64,000 bases of DNA from CAYXLI01 sp964464925. Lineage in GTDB: Bacteria > Acidobacteriota > Terriglobia > Bryobacterales > Bryobacteraceae. Every line of letters begins with the position of its first letter. Position 1 is the stretch's first letter. A program made the translations under genes and the position numbers. A model generated the notes under the pieces. That model searched no databases, was not told where the DNA came from, and worked only from the letters and a program-made list of their open reading frames with translations. This document shows positions 44,901-52,834 of this stretch, in pieces. The DNA lies in contig CAYXLI010000001.1 in the NCBI GenBank assembly GCA_964464925.1, positions 310,001 to 374,000 of the forward strand, written 5' to 3'.

Positions 44901-45880
44901 CGGCAACGAATTTCCTGGGGCTTGCGGAAGTGCGTCTCGAAGAAGGAGACGTTTCCGCGGCAGTCGCGCTGCTACGCCGGTTGAATCTGGTAGCCGGTGA
45001 AGCCTTTGAAAATCTGGATGCGAGCGCCGCCTTGCTCGAAAAGACTGGTCACGCGAAGGAAGCAACGGAGTTCCGCGAGCAGTTAGGAAAAGCGGCTCCA
45101 TGGGATAAACAGAATGCGCTGCGTCTGGCGGTTGCGCACGATGATACAACTGCCGTCCTTCGGCTCGTGAAGGACAATACGATCGCATATGAAGCGCGAG
45201 TCGCCGGCGCAGACGCTGTCCGGAAGCTGCAGCCGGGAGCGAAGGGGCTCGGTGCCGGCGAATTGGATGTCATAGCCCAGACCAATATTTCTCCTGCCGC
45301 GGCGGCGCAGCCGTATTTTTATTTCGCGCGATTGCGTGCGGCGGATCAGGCCGCGGCAAATGAGGCGAAGTTTGACCTGCTCCGCGGAGCTATCGGGATC
45401 AGTCCGAACAAACAGGAACCCCGCATACCACTGTTCCGTGCTGGCTTTCCTCTGAACCGGATTTCCATCGCTCTGGCCGCTCTGCAGCTTTATCTCCAGG
45501 CGAACGGCATTTGGCAACGCATCGGGCAAGACGGAATGAGTGAAGCGCCGCAGGACAATGCCGACGCTCGAATCGATTGGATGGCAAACGGCTTCCTGTG
45601 GCAGACGGCACTAGGCATACAAGACAGGGCGGATATCGCGCGTGGTCTAGGGTCTGTGCTGCGCAGACTGGGCCGGCCGAATAGCGCCCTGTTGCTCTAC
45701 GGCATCGCAAGGCAACTCGATCCCAAATCAGTCAGCGATGCGGAAGTTCAATCGATACAGGCGCAGTTGCAAGTCGCCCTTGCGAACCAGCGAAGAAAGC
45801 CTTTGATCAGAGAACAATTGGAGCAGGATTGGCCGGTCCGGCCACGACTGGTCACACCGCTGCGTGGAGGTGCGCAGTGA
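38912..45880 (+). CDS. Giant secreted TPR-repeat protein (2,322 residues)
   Basis: From a TTG with a good GGAGGT the product begins with a short basic, hydrophobic signal peptide (SAFFAVIAAVALHGELS). It then consists almost entirely of helical pairs. Typical tetratricopeptide units appear throughout, for example RYAEAAAALAEYEKKYPDQ, FAGAVEQYIQVLNAYPED and WDRAIADYEHALQFQPYRGE. By spacing I estimate several dozen units, many degenerate. No enzymatic domain is visible and no further membrane helix is clear. A solenoid this long would span tens of nanometres and could scaffold the neighbouring envelope proteins in the periplasm. It overlaps the VIT/vWA gene by 17 bp and the next gene by 4 bp. 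Its codon use looks like its neighbours, so it does not appear foreign. Confidence 0.85.
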   Translation: MKWSRSAFFAVIAAVALHGELSQYLQHLTAGSPYQGIFFKTVTLPAGAVPSRRPPRETVAELSKAIGANPQAELFYLRARENEQAMDYPAAEADWKKYADVAADKFEGLVALADYHHRRLQVREELQALASARALPSPATGKFTPEVEQRSWKMFQRSVALIEAQGLPAEQSIAVYREWANRYPRNTGLIEFLRRQGRYAEAAAALAEYEKKYPDQTHYVLTTRAALARSQTGTGQAIGIYESSFQPLWPPQIVASYFALLKDTQGLRQYLANARAAVETNPLDVGSASRLFYYYQQQGNVAGAQRALQEYRLRKRQKNSALTSEEALVLAQLFESMQAYGDAVELYSGVGTERALASTIHVLFTASHQSIRLGAGDLSYYQDVATADPYPGAWNGLLSLLFNSTYPREKFAQQDALSAAYFHRAKAVELLAEFDRKYPSSAQRAELHAELIGAYSAYGEDDGVLREGRVFLAAFPKAEQRVAVAMNMADSHARKGQSQQEYALYDSMLQELANAAEGMPLGPFPRQPDLPMPNAQEQRSEPPSRPLPARSMQYQQVLERYISRLVSDKKVREALAVYRKEIDRNPQDPGLYERLAQFLNQNKLAADLEQLYLRAAQQFDDRSWYHKLARWYLRQKQTAKVDAITRDVVSVFTGTELETYFREVVEGRNLDPQLYRQVNLYAHQKFPHDLVFVKNLLVVYRRKETYDEAAWEQLVRSYWYYDNDLRSRFFEHLSRTKLLDAEIRSLTANPVVLGDRAGAQMLAEAQIWASRFETAAPVMRILSANYPADQDLGRRAASLFRSIENPEVAASIEMRLASASPRDTGLLERAGEVYAEKEQFAKARAVWDKIPAAEPGKSDGYLKAATVYWDYFQFDDALRMIHEARQRLNNPALFAFEAAAIHENRRDYEQALTEYRKGAVVNSGPAPERARLIRLARRPALRDRIEALTASEVSTPNGLALRAALLESQNRLSDLETALRPIVARGSAEMLNQVDEIASRQGFAAVRESVLQRRVDLAADPVEKTRFLLELAKFQENRPDLPAAARTMQALYQAQPRILGVVRETADFYWRTKNGIRAIDVLERAAADANSTYKRSFRLEAARKATELGDFRRARRDLDSLLAAEPLASDLVAAMAGTYLREGKDAGLRTFYTDKLNELRQAPLSQEEKTEKMAALRRGMIPVLTRQKDFAGAVEQYIQVLNAYPEDAALAQEAAAFARNNGRTDQLRAFYAKASADSPRDFRWPLILARVQTAFEDLPAAVDAYTRASSIRPDRVDVRTSLASLQERLFRFDAAGQGYEKLYQLTYRNPQWMVKLAATKARQGQTEAAVAALKQALLDGRAPKAADYFEVARKLEAWGMLPQALDFAGQGFKRLAGRDPENNASAQFYVYVAARVRSYESSYIAAEKVVEPAVRVSLLNEIAKVAAEYYTPEEKTAFAAFLPKSLVGAADQATAAEIAGLEDVAVRTLAGALARNPRNRGILTRLVEKQRRRLHFEEAAQQVEEVWRATPVNAEDRSSLLEQAAQLYREAGLTAQEMRVLSTPGSISPAALDRVSQLVLTRAPEQLVTRAQAQWKEERNAAARAAVEGNSPVLAFRVISARGAGLTPVWTKAYTALAALWFGRPSPEGNSAFQAMLGSAVIGDQLGRPVDREQQLAGANWFYYGSRYGEYLGLSKDAAAEDYLPAVLEEAAGNADAYITLADYYREAGAWDRAIADYEHALQFQPYRGEVQGSVAEALWAQGKQAEARARWQLAIQTFHEEQERGRVPETFWKDLQLTLENAGTHGALQGARADIDKLIRTYIRRNGSYRVGPLLRGLLGAAGDRAGTEWIIDLASVSSDPVQFLSMVAGFDWFPSGHRDRLYERLLTMADNQVLKTRGAAQEEARRALARVRMEYASSLVDAKQGAKALAVLDRLDSASRVELTYQIVPLEIRASAESGKLEDLFARYRTVREKKPALESLLQVAADLRKSGDMASARKVLAFACSTELDEFRLSATNFLGLAEVRLEEGDVSAAVALLRRLNLVAGEAFENLDASAALLEKTGHAKEATEFREQLGKAAPWDKQNALRLAVAHDDTTAVLRLVKDNTIAYEARVAGADAVRKLQPGAKGLGAGELDVIAQTNISPAAAAQPYFYFARLRAADQAAANEAKFDLLRGAIGISPNKQEPRIPLFRAGFPLNRISIALAALQLYLQANGIWQRIGQDGMSEAPQDNADARIDWMANGFLWQTALGIQDRADIARGLGSVLRRLGRPNSALLLYGIARQLDPKSVSDAEVQSIQAQLQVALANQRRKPLIREQLEQDWPVRPRLVTPLRGGAQ

Positions 45881-47460
45881 AGAAGCGAATCGCCGCTCTG
45901 ATTGCAACGGCGGGAACACTTGCATGGCTGGTTGCGCAGAATACAGGCGGCCCGTCTACGCTGTCCGTGTACTTTCCCAATGACGCCGTCTTCTATATCG
46001 AGACTCCGGATCTTGCCAAGCTGTTGAGCGACTGGAGTGCGTCGCCCGAGAAGGTCGACTGGCTGAAAAGTGACAACTATGAGGTCTTCTCTCGCTCCCG
46101 GCTGTTTCAGCGGCTCGGGACTGCACAGGAAGAGTTTCAGAAGGCATTGATCGTCGCGCCCGATATGTCTCTGCTGAATGCATTTGCAGGAGGACAATCG
46201 GCACTTGCCATCTACGACATCGGCAAGCTTGAATTCCTGTACATCACGCGCATGCCGGGCGCAAAGGCACTCGAGACCGCGCTCTGGAAGGCTCGTACCA
46301 GCTACCAGACACGTCAGGCAGGCGGTGTGGAGTTCTACGTTCGCACTGATGGTGATTCGAAGCGGGTTGCCGCCTTCGCCACGACGAAGGAACTCGTGCT
46401 TCTGTCTACGCGCGAGGATCTGATTGCAGGCGCACTGGCTCTGCTCGCTGCTCCTGGCCAAGGGCTGAACGGAGATCCCTGGTTTGCCGAGGCCACGCAG
46501 GCCGGGAAAGCGCCGGGCGAGATTCGCATGGTGCTGAACATGGACGCGCTAGTGAAGTCGCCGCAGTTTCGCTCCTATTGGGTTCAGCGAAACGCCTCGG
46601 AATTGAAGCCTTTCCGCTCCGGTGTAATCGATCTGTTCCGCGAACAGGATCAGATTCGGGAGGAGCGTATCCTGATCCGGAACCAGCAGGTGCCGCGCAA
46701 TGTCAACGAAGCCGCAGCGGGCCGGCTTGTGTCGTTCGTCCCCCCAAACGCCGGCTTTTATCGGGTATGGGCTTCGCCCGGTGTGTTCCAGGTTCACGAT
46801 CTGCTTTACAGGAAGCTGGTCGCGCCGGGTCCTGCCATGGCGGAGTCCCAGATCGCGCCCAATGCGGCTGACCCGGATCGGCAGGTGGGCAACGCGGGCG
46901 ATTTGGAGGTTCGCATCGATGAGCCTTCCCTGGACACTAGCGCATTGCATCCATCCCTATCTGCAATTAGTACGTTGCTCGCGGGCAAGACTATCGATGC
47001 CGTATTGCAACTGCAATCGGCGGCTCCGCAAGGCGTATTCGTCGAAACTCCCTGCGCCGTGCTGGTAACTGTTTCAGGAGGAACCTGGAACGGAGCGGAG
47101 GCCCGCGCGGCGCTAAGCGGGGCGCTGGTGCAAGTGCGCGGCAACGTTCTGGTCGCTGCCACAAGTCAGCCTATGCTGGATTCCGTTCTCGCCCGGATTG
47201 CAGCACCGGGAACCTCCCAGTCTGCGGCGTACGCCGCCGCGTTTGAAATCCAAAAGGAATTGCCTCTGTTCAGCAAGATGATGAGGTCCTTGGATACCGC
47301 TCGCCGCGGCGCCCAGGGGGACGGTGGCGAGCCCGACTTTTTCTCTCGCAACGTGGCGAGCCTCGGCACCACAATGAAGCGATTCACGGCGGCTTCGATC
47401 GTCATGCACGACGACGGCGCCCGAGTGCCGCAGACGGTTGTTTACCGGATGGTGCAATGA
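45877..47460 (+). CDS. Secreted DUF3352/YfaA-like protein
   Basis: A 527-residue protein from a GTG overlapping the previous stop (GTGA), with a signal-anchor at about residues 4-20 (IAALIATAGTLAWLVAQ). It opens with VYFPNDAVFYIETPDLAKLLSDW, and the body contains strands such as SALAIYDIGKLEFLYITRMPG, KRVAAFATTKELVLLSTRED and GNVLVAATSQPMLDSVLARI. This pattern is that of DUF3352-type proteins, with two or three repeats of a beta-rich fold that measures out residue pairs like A-x-Y/F-I/L. It also recalls YfaA (DUF2138) of the enterobacterial alpha-2-macroglobulin cluster, from memory. No enzymatic residues are recognised. Its position next to a penicillin-binding-like gene implies an envelope role. 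Confidence 0.7.
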   Translation: MKKRIAALIATAGTLAWLVAQNTGGPSTLSVYFPNDAVFYIETPDLAKLLSDWSASPEKVDWLKSDNYEVFSRSRLFQRLGTAQEEFQKALIVAPDMSLLNAFAGGQSALAIYDIGKLEFLYITRMPGAKALETALWKARTSYQTRQAGGVEFYVRTDGDSKRVAAFATTKELVLLSTREDLIAGALALLAAPGQGLNGDPWFAEATQAGKAPGEIRMVLNMDALVKSPQFRSYWVQRNASELKPFRSGVIDLFREQDQIREERILIRNQQVPRNVNEAAAGRLVSFVPPNAGFYRVWASPGVFQVHDLLYRKLVAPGPAMAESQIAPNAADPDRQVGNAGDLEVRIDEPSLDTSALHPSLSAISTLLAGKTIDAVLQLQSAAPQGVFVETPCAVLVTVSGGTWNGAEARAALSGALVQVRGNVLVAATSQPMLDSVLARIAAPGTSQSAAYAAAFEIQKELPLFSKMMRSLDTARRGAQGDGGEPDFFSRNVASLGTTMKRFTAASIVMHDDGARVPQTVVYRMVQ

Positions 47461-48185
47461 GGCTGGTTGCTGCACTTATGGCCGCGGGTTGCGCATATGG
47501 TGCGGCTGCACTCTACAGGCAGTCCGCGGCCGCGGCCCTGGCCTCTCACTCTATCCCGGCCGAATACGTGCTGGTCGACGTAAGGGAGGGCAAGGTCGCG
47601 GCGACAAAGTGGTCCTCGCTCGAAACTCCGGTTCCCATCGGTTCGCTGTTGAAGCCGTTCGTTGTGGCGGCCCGCAAGGGACCTTATCCGATGCTGCGAT
47701 GTGACGGCTCGCAATGCTGGAAGCGGCACGGGCGCATCGGATTGACGGAGGCCCTCGCATATTCGTGCAATTCCTATTTCTTGCGCCTGCTGCAGGATAC
47801 CTCCTCCGATGATCTCAATCCTGGTATGCAGCGGCTGGGTCTGCCCCCATTCCCTCCGGATGCTGCCGCCAGAACGTTCATAGGGCTCGACGGCAAGTAC
47901 CAGGTTCGACCGGAAACTCTGATAAGCGCCTTCGCAGGGGTGGCGGAGGAACTGAAGGAAGGTCTCGAACTCGCCGTACGATCCGGCACGGCAAGTGGCG
48001 CTGCGGTCTCCGGCGTGTTGGGCAAAACAGGAACTTCCCAATGTAGGCATGAAAAGCGCGGGCAAGGCGACGGCTTTGCGCTACTCTGGTCGCCGGATTG
48101 GGCCGTGCTCGTTAGGGTTCACAACACTACGGGCGCCAACGCTGCGATCACTGCAGGCGAAATCCTGCGCGTTGTGAGGAAATAG
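47457..48185 (+). CDS. Minimal penicillin-binding/transpeptidase-fold protein
   Basis: A 242-residue secreted protein with the three active-site boxes of penicillin-recognising serine enzymes in the correct order. SLLK is at residues 63-66 (SxxK, nucleophile Ser), SCN at 103-105 (SxN, within AYSCNSYF) and KTGT at 190-193. The GKTGTS and ALAYSCNSYF contexts match high-molecular-weight PBPs and BlaR-type sensors, but the domain is far shorter than a normal transpeptidase (about 300) and has no pedestal or glycosyltransferase domain. A signal peptide with a marginal lipobox (AAGC, residue 12) begins it. Whether it forms cross-links, binds peptidoglycan or senses beta-lactams is open. It overlaps its neighbours by 4 and 1 bp. 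Confidence 0.8.
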   Translation: MRLVAALMAAGCAYGAAALYRQSAAAALASHSIPAEYVLVDVREGKVAATKWSSLETPVPIGSLLKPFVVAARKGPYPMLRCDGSQCWKRHGRIGLTEALAYSCNSYFLRLLQDTSSDDLNPGMQRLGLPPFPPDAAARTFIGLDGKYQVRPETLISAFAGVAEELKEGLELAVRSGTASGAAVSGVLGKTGTSQCRHEKRGQGDGFALLWSPDWAVLVRVHNTTGANAAITAGEILRVVRK

Positions 48186-48997
48186 TGAACGCCCTGGTGC
48201 TCATCAGTGTGTTCGGCCTGTTTCACCCGTCCAGGCTGCAGGTGAAAGCGGATCGGGTGTATGAACTTACTATTGAGTCACCCCGCCTGGAACTCTCTCC
48301 CGGTTGCTTCCTCTTGAGTGTCCCGCACAAAATCGAGCGGCGTTTCTGCGGGGGCCTGACTGTCAATCGCGAAGGGAGCGAACTGGTGGCAGTAGTCAGC
48401 ATGCCCCTTGAGTCGGCAACAGCCGCTGTCGTCGCAGCGGAGTTGCCGTCCGATGTTCCCATCGAGGCCGCCAAAGCGCAGGCGATTCTGGCGCGCTCTT
48501 ACTACGCAGCGGGCCCAAGGCATCGCGGCCGTTTCTGTGACACCACGCATTGCCAGTTTATTCGCGGACCGGCTGCATCCGGATCCCTTGCACTTCGCGC
48601 CGCTGAGGAGACCAGCGGCATGGCCCTTCGTTATCAGGGAAAACGAATGGCTCCGCTCTACTCGGCGAGTTGCGGCGGGAGGACCTTTGCAGGTTCCGAG
48701 TTGGCGCTTAGCGAAGAGCCGTATCCTTATTTCTCGGTCGAATGCCCTATCTGCAAAAGGGATGCGAAGCAATGGGACAGACGCGTAAAGTCCGTGCCGG
48801 AGCGACACCTGCACCTGAATCACCTGCCCAGCAATTTCTTCGTTGTGGAAAACGATACGTCAGGAATCCTTCTGCACGGACGGGGCGAGGGTCATGGCGT
48901 CGGTTTATGCCAGCGAGGGGCAATCGGACTCGCCCGGGAAGGCCGATCCTTTCGCGAGATTCTCGAATACTACTTGCCAAACACTGCACTCGACTGA
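48185..48997 (+). CDS. SpoIID/LytB-domain protein
   Basis: A 270-residue secreted protein starting at a GTG that shares its first base with the preceding stop (TAGTG). The conserved SpoIID core is visible: PIEAAKAQAILARSYYAAG, CDTTHCQFIRG, MAPLYSASCGG and the signature GRGEGHGVGLCQRGAIGLAREG. SpoIID is a lytic transglycosylase that cleaves denuded peptidoglycan glycan strands during sporulation. Homologs in non-spore-formers, such as this one, probably cleave or bind wall glycan too. The catalytic acid expected in the AE...P segment region appears as VAAELP. It is the last gene of the six-gene operon. The short 55-bp gap to the next gene leaves room for a promoter. Confidence 0.88.
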   Translation: MNALVLISVFGLFHPSRLQVKADRVYELTIESPRLELSPGCFLLSVPHKIERRFCGGLTVNREGSELVAVVSMPLESATAAVVAAELPSDVPIEAAKAQAILARSYYAAGPRHRGRFCDTTHCQFIRGPAASGSLALRAAEETSGMALRYQGKRMAPLYSASCGGRTFAGSELALSEEPYPYFSVECPICKRDAKQWDRRVKSVPERHLHLNHLPSNFFVVENDTSGILLHGRGEGHGVGLCQRGAIGLAREGRSFREILEYYLPNTALD

Positions 48998-49052
48998 AGC
49001 ACGGATATTGTGCTCGCCTCTAACACTCGTGTGTCATCATAGTGGTTAATCC

Positions 49053-52000
49053 ATGTATCGCTTCAGGGCTCTCAGTGTGTTCTTAATTATGGCGGTTGCC
49101 TGTTTGGCGCAGTCGCCCCTCGGTACCGTGACCGGTATCGCCTCCGATCCAACCGCGGCGCCGGTTCCGGGCGTTGCGGTGAAACTCACCAGCATCGATA
49201 CCGGGATTCAAATGGAAGCCACCACGAATGATAGTGGCGTGTATTCCTTCCCGAACCTTCGCACCGGCCACTATCAGATCGACGCGAATGCGAAAGGGTT
49301 CCGCCCCCTTCAGTCATCCGAATTTTCCGTGGCGGCATACCAGACGGTCCGCAGGGATCTGCGATTTGAGGTCGAATCCGCGACCACTGAGGTAAGCGTG
49401 TCGGACACGGTTTCCCCCCTCCTGCAAACGGAGTCCCCGAACATCAACAACCGTCTGACAAGCAGGCAAATCATCGAACTTCCCACGAATCTTCGCAGCA
49501 TCTACAACAATTCCGGAGATAGTGGTCTGGTGTTCATCATGATGCCGCTGACTGTTCCCGGCGTTGTACAGGTCGGAGCGGGTGCGGCGTGGCTGGTGCC
49601 CGGCAGCGGTGCGAACGGCGTGCGAATGAAGGTGGATGGCATCGAGACCACGTTCGGCAACTTCGGCAGTCCGGACACCGTCTCTCAGCCCTCGTTCGAA
49701 TCGGTCGAGGAGTTCACCGCGAACATTCTTTCCAATCGCGCGGAATTCGGCGGCCTCGGTGCAATCACCACGGTGACGCGCGCAGGCACAAACCAATATC
49801 ACGGGAATCTGTTCTGGTACGTCCGAAACAGTGCTCTCGATGCGCGTAACACCTTCGCCTCGGTCAGGCCTTATCAGAACATCCACAACTACGGCTTGTC
49901 CGGCGGTGGTCCTCTGAGGAAGGATAAAACTTTCCTGTTCACCACATTTGACGGCACGCGTGGTTCCCGCGCCTACCTATTCACGTCCAACGTGCCCAGC
50001 CTCGCGCAGAGGGCAGGGGACTTCACCGGCTCCGCCGCGCTCAAGAATCCGTTTTCCGGTTTCAGCCCGTTCGATGGCAACCGCATCCTGCCGCAGTACA
50101 TCAGCCCCCACGCCCAACGTGCGCAGAGTCTTCTGTTTCCGGGCCCGAACTTCGGTCCGGCAAATCTCACCGCCGGCAACTATCGCGCTGCGTTCAATGG
50201 GCCCGAGGCACACCACATCTTCGAGCTCCGAATCGATCACAACTTCACAAACTCCCACTCGCTCTTCATTCGTTATCAGAACAAAAAGGACGATTATGAG
50301 ATCCCCGGCGCGCGCAGTGCTTTGCCGCCATCCTCAGTCGGAACATCCACCAACATCCGGCGCGTGAACTTCTTCACTGTCGGTGATGTCACTGCTATCA
50401 GCCCCAATATCTACAACGAATTTCGCGCCGGCGTGCCGATCCTCGTCTCTCAATCCGATGCCGATCTGCGAGGCCAGGCGATCGTCGACAGGATCGGATT
50501 TCAGGGGCTCCCGGCGCGGGCCGGAATCAAGGGCCTGCCGAATTTCAACATCGCCGGATATAGCACCTACACGCAAAGCCTGCTGAATCCCGTGAACGAC
50601 GGCCACGCCCAGGCGGGAGACAACCTCACTTGGGTAGCCGGAAAGCACACCATGAAGTTCGGCGTCGAGTACATCAACTGGTTTGTGAATCGTTACCTGC
50701 CGACCGACACCGGCCTCTTCGGTAATTTCAACTTCGCCGGCTCTTTCACCGGAAACGCCTACGCCGATTTCCTGCTCGGGTTGCCGACCTCGGTCGCTCG
50801 TGTCGATCCTTATCCCACGCAGTACAATCGTTTCAGTGATTGGAACACCTACGCGCAGGACGATTATAAGGTCACGCCGAAACTGACTTTGAGCTACGGG
50901 CTCCGTTATGAATACAACGGCCCGGTACATGCCAACAACGACAACCTGTACTCGTTCGATCCGGCCAGCGGCTCCGTGGTGGTTCCGAATGAAAAAGCGC
51001 GCAGCCTCTTCAGTCAATACTTCCCGTCGAACCTGCCCGTGATCAACGCCGGTAAACTCGGCCTTGATTCCTCCCTCCGGAAAGCGGACAGGAATAACTT
51101 TGCTCCGCGCTTCGGCTTCTCCTACCAATTGAATGACAAGACCGTGATTCGCGGAGGAACCGGAATCTACTATGGACACTATTCCGCCGCGGTGGCCGCT
51201 TACCTTGCCTCCGGACCCTATGCGGTCAGCACCACGGCGAACAATTCATTTGTAAATGGCCAGCCCCTGTTCACGTTTGAGAATCCGTTTGCGTCGCCTG
51301 CTTCGCCAGGTTCATTGAACGTGAATGGAGTAACACCTAACCTGCGGAACTCGCTGACCACTCAATACAGCCTCACGGTGGAACGCGCTCTCACCAAGGA
51401 TATTGGCCTGCGAGTCAGCTATATCGGCTCTCATGGGTCGCAGTTGCCCTATCAGCGGAACCTCAACCAGCCCGTGGCCTCGACGGCGCGCTTCGCGCAG
51501 AGCCGCCGCCCCTATCCGCTGTTCAACAACATCCTTTATGCCGATAACGGAGCAAACAGCCAATACAGCGGCTTGCAGACGCAGGTTCAAAAACGATTCA
51601 GTCACGGCCTCATGTTCACCTCGGCCTGGACGTGGGCCAAGTACCTGAGCGAAGTCGATGACACGGGCAACGCCGAGTTGAACACCGTCATAGAGAACAG
51701 CTACGATCGACGCCGCGATCGCGGAGACGTGTATGCCGTCCCGCGTCATCAGTGGACGAACCAGGTGCTCTACAATCTGGCTTGGGGATTTCAGATCAAT
51801 GGCCTGTTGAACCTCAGCACCGGCAACTTCCTCAATCCCGTTTGGAGCGGCGCGGATCCGTCCAACACCAACACGACTGCCGGGCGTCCGGACCTTGTGG
51901 GTCCGGTCAAATATCCGTCGACCATTGCGAACTGGTATGACAAGTCATCCTTCGCCCTTCCCGCGCAGGGTGTCTTCGGCAATGCGGCGCGGAACAGTGT

Positions 52001-52235
52001 CGTCGGCCCCGGTTATATAGTCTTCAACCTGGGAGCGGCCAAGAACTTCACGCTGGAACGGTTCGGCACGCTCCAACTCGGCGCCTCATTCCAGAATCTG
52101 TTGAATCACGTCAATCTCGGACAGCCGAATATGAACGTGAACGTCGCGCAGGGAGGCACCATCACCAGCACGCATATCTTCCCGCCTGCGGGAAGCGCGC
52201 GGACCGGTCAGCTAAGCCTCCGCTACAGCTTTTGA
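49053..52235 (+). CDS. Oar-like TonB-dependent outer-membrane receptor
   Basis: A 1,060-residue outer-membrane protein with a signal peptide (residues 1-19, ending CLAQS). Residues 22-105 form a carboxypeptidase-regulatory-like (Cna-B type) sandwich: GTVTGIASDPTAAPVPGVAV, NDSGVYSFPNLRTGHYQI. A plug domain and a 22-strand barrel follow, with typical repeats such as NTYAQDDYKVTPKLTLSYGLRYE and NFAPRFGFSYQLNDKTVIRGG, ending in an aromatic C-terminal strand SLRYSF recognised by the BAM machinery. Acidobacteriota carry many of these; they import large substrates (oligosaccharides, peptides, iron complexes) using TonB energy. The substrate is unknown. No SusD partner follows. The gene is 55 bp after the envelope operon and may or may not belong to it. 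Confidence 0.92.
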   Translation: MYRFRALSVFLIMAVACLAQSPLGTVTGIASDPTAAPVPGVAVKLTSIDTGIQMEATTNDSGVYSFPNLRTGHYQIDANAKGFRPLQSSEFSVAAYQTVRRDLRFEVESATTEVSVSDTVSPLLQTESPNINNRLTSRQIIELPTNLRSIYNNSGDSGLVFIMMPLTVPGVVQVGAGAAWLVPGSGANGVRMKVDGIETTFGNFGSPDTVSQPSFESVEEFTANILSNRAEFGGLGAITTVTRAGTNQYHGNLFWYVRNSALDARNTFASVRPYQNIHNYGLSGGGPLRKDKTFLFTTFDGTRGSRAYLFTSNVPSLAQRAGDFTGSAALKNPFSGFSPFDGNRILPQYISPHAQRAQSLLFPGPNFGPANLTAGNYRAAFNGPEAHHIFELRIDHNFTNSHSLFIRYQNKKDDYEIPGARSALPPSSVGTSTNIRRVNFFTVGDVTAISPNIYNEFRAGVPILVSQSDADLRGQAIVDRIGFQGLPARAGIKGLPNFNIAGYSTYTQSLLNPVNDGHAQAGDNLTWVAGKHTMKFGVEYINWFVNRYLPTDTGLFGNFNFAGSFTGNAYADFLLGLPTSVARVDPYPTQYNRFSDWNTYAQDDYKVTPKLTLSYGLRYEYNGPVHANNDNLYSFDPASGSVVVPNEKARSLFSQYFPSNLPVINAGKLGLDSSLRKADRNNFAPRFGFSYQLNDKTVIRGGTGIYYGHYSAAVAAYLASGPYAVSTTANNSFVNGQPLFTFENPFASPASPGSLNVNGVTPNLRNSLTTQYSLTVERALTKDIGLRVSYIGSHGSQLPYQRNLNQPVASTARFAQSRRPYPLFNNILYADNGANSQYSGLQTQVQKRFSHGLMFTSAWTWAKYLSEVDDTGNAELNTVIENSYDRRRDRGDVYAVPRHQWTNQVLYNLAWGFQINGLLNLSTGNFLNPVWSGADPSNTNTTAGRPDLVGPVKYPSTIANWYDKSSFALPAQGVFGNAARNSVVGPGYIVFNLGAAKNFTLERFGTLQLGASFQNLLNHVNLGQPNMNVNVAQGGTITSTHIFPPAGSARTGQLSLRYSF

Positions 52236-52246
52236 TGGGTGACGGC

Positions 52247-52831
52247 TCACAGCCCCAAGGGCGTGGCCAGCATCTTTGACCATTCGTAGAACACGACTTT
52301 TTGGCCTTCGCGCTCCTTCCACCAGCGGTCCGGGTGAAAGTACGGGGAATCTGCGGCGATCGGAATGAGCGCGATTTCGTTCCGGAACTTTCTCCGGAAC
52401 AGAATCGCGGCGCGATGGGTATGGAAATTGCTCGTAACCAGCAGGATCCGGTGGATCCCGCGCCGCTTCAACTCTTCATAGAATACGCCGGCTTCGTCGC
52501 GAGTCGAAAACGCCGTGGATTTGACGGCTGCGAATGACTCCCGCGGATAGCCCTTCGATACGCCGTATGAGATTGCCAGGTCTGCTTCATTCACGCCGTA
52601 CATCCCGGTCGGGCCACTGACCAGAGCGACCGGCGCATAACCGTTCTTTACCAGTTCCGCAGCCTTCAGAACGCGCTCTCCGGTCCAGTCACCCGCTAAC
52701 ACTACGGCGGCATCGGCCTTGGTGGGAGGACGATCCTCGACCAGAAAATCTCCGGTCGCACGAATCACATAGGGAGCGGAAAAGAGGATCAGAACAACAA
52801 CGAGAAGGAGTGTGAGGCAGCCGCGGAGCAA
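52247..52831 (-). CDS. YdcF-like DUF218 family membrane protein
   Basis: A 194-residue protein with one N-terminal membrane helix (about 3-22) and a DUF218 domain. ADAAVVLAGDWTGERVLKAAELVKNGY, VSGPTGMYGVNEAD and RILLVTSNFHTHRAAILFRR are its hallmark strands. In YdcF and SanA this fold is thought to bind nucleotides or act in envelope-stress or cyclic-glycan biology, but the reaction is not established. Its domain faces the periplasm or the cytoplasm depending on helix orientation; the positive-inside rule is not decisive here. It is the last of a leftward group and lies three bases after the preceding membrane protein gene. Confidence 0.82.
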   Translation of the reverse strand: MLRGCLTLLLVVVLILFSAPYVIRATGDFLVEDRPPTKADAAVVLAGDWTGERVLKAAELVKNGYAPVALVSGPTGMYGVNEADLAISYGVSKGYPRESFAAVKSTAFSTRDEAGVFYEELKRRGIHRILLVTSNFHTHRAAILFRRKFRNEIALIPIAADSPYFHPDRWWKEREGQKVVFYEWSKMLATPLGL

Positions 52832-52834
52832 CGG

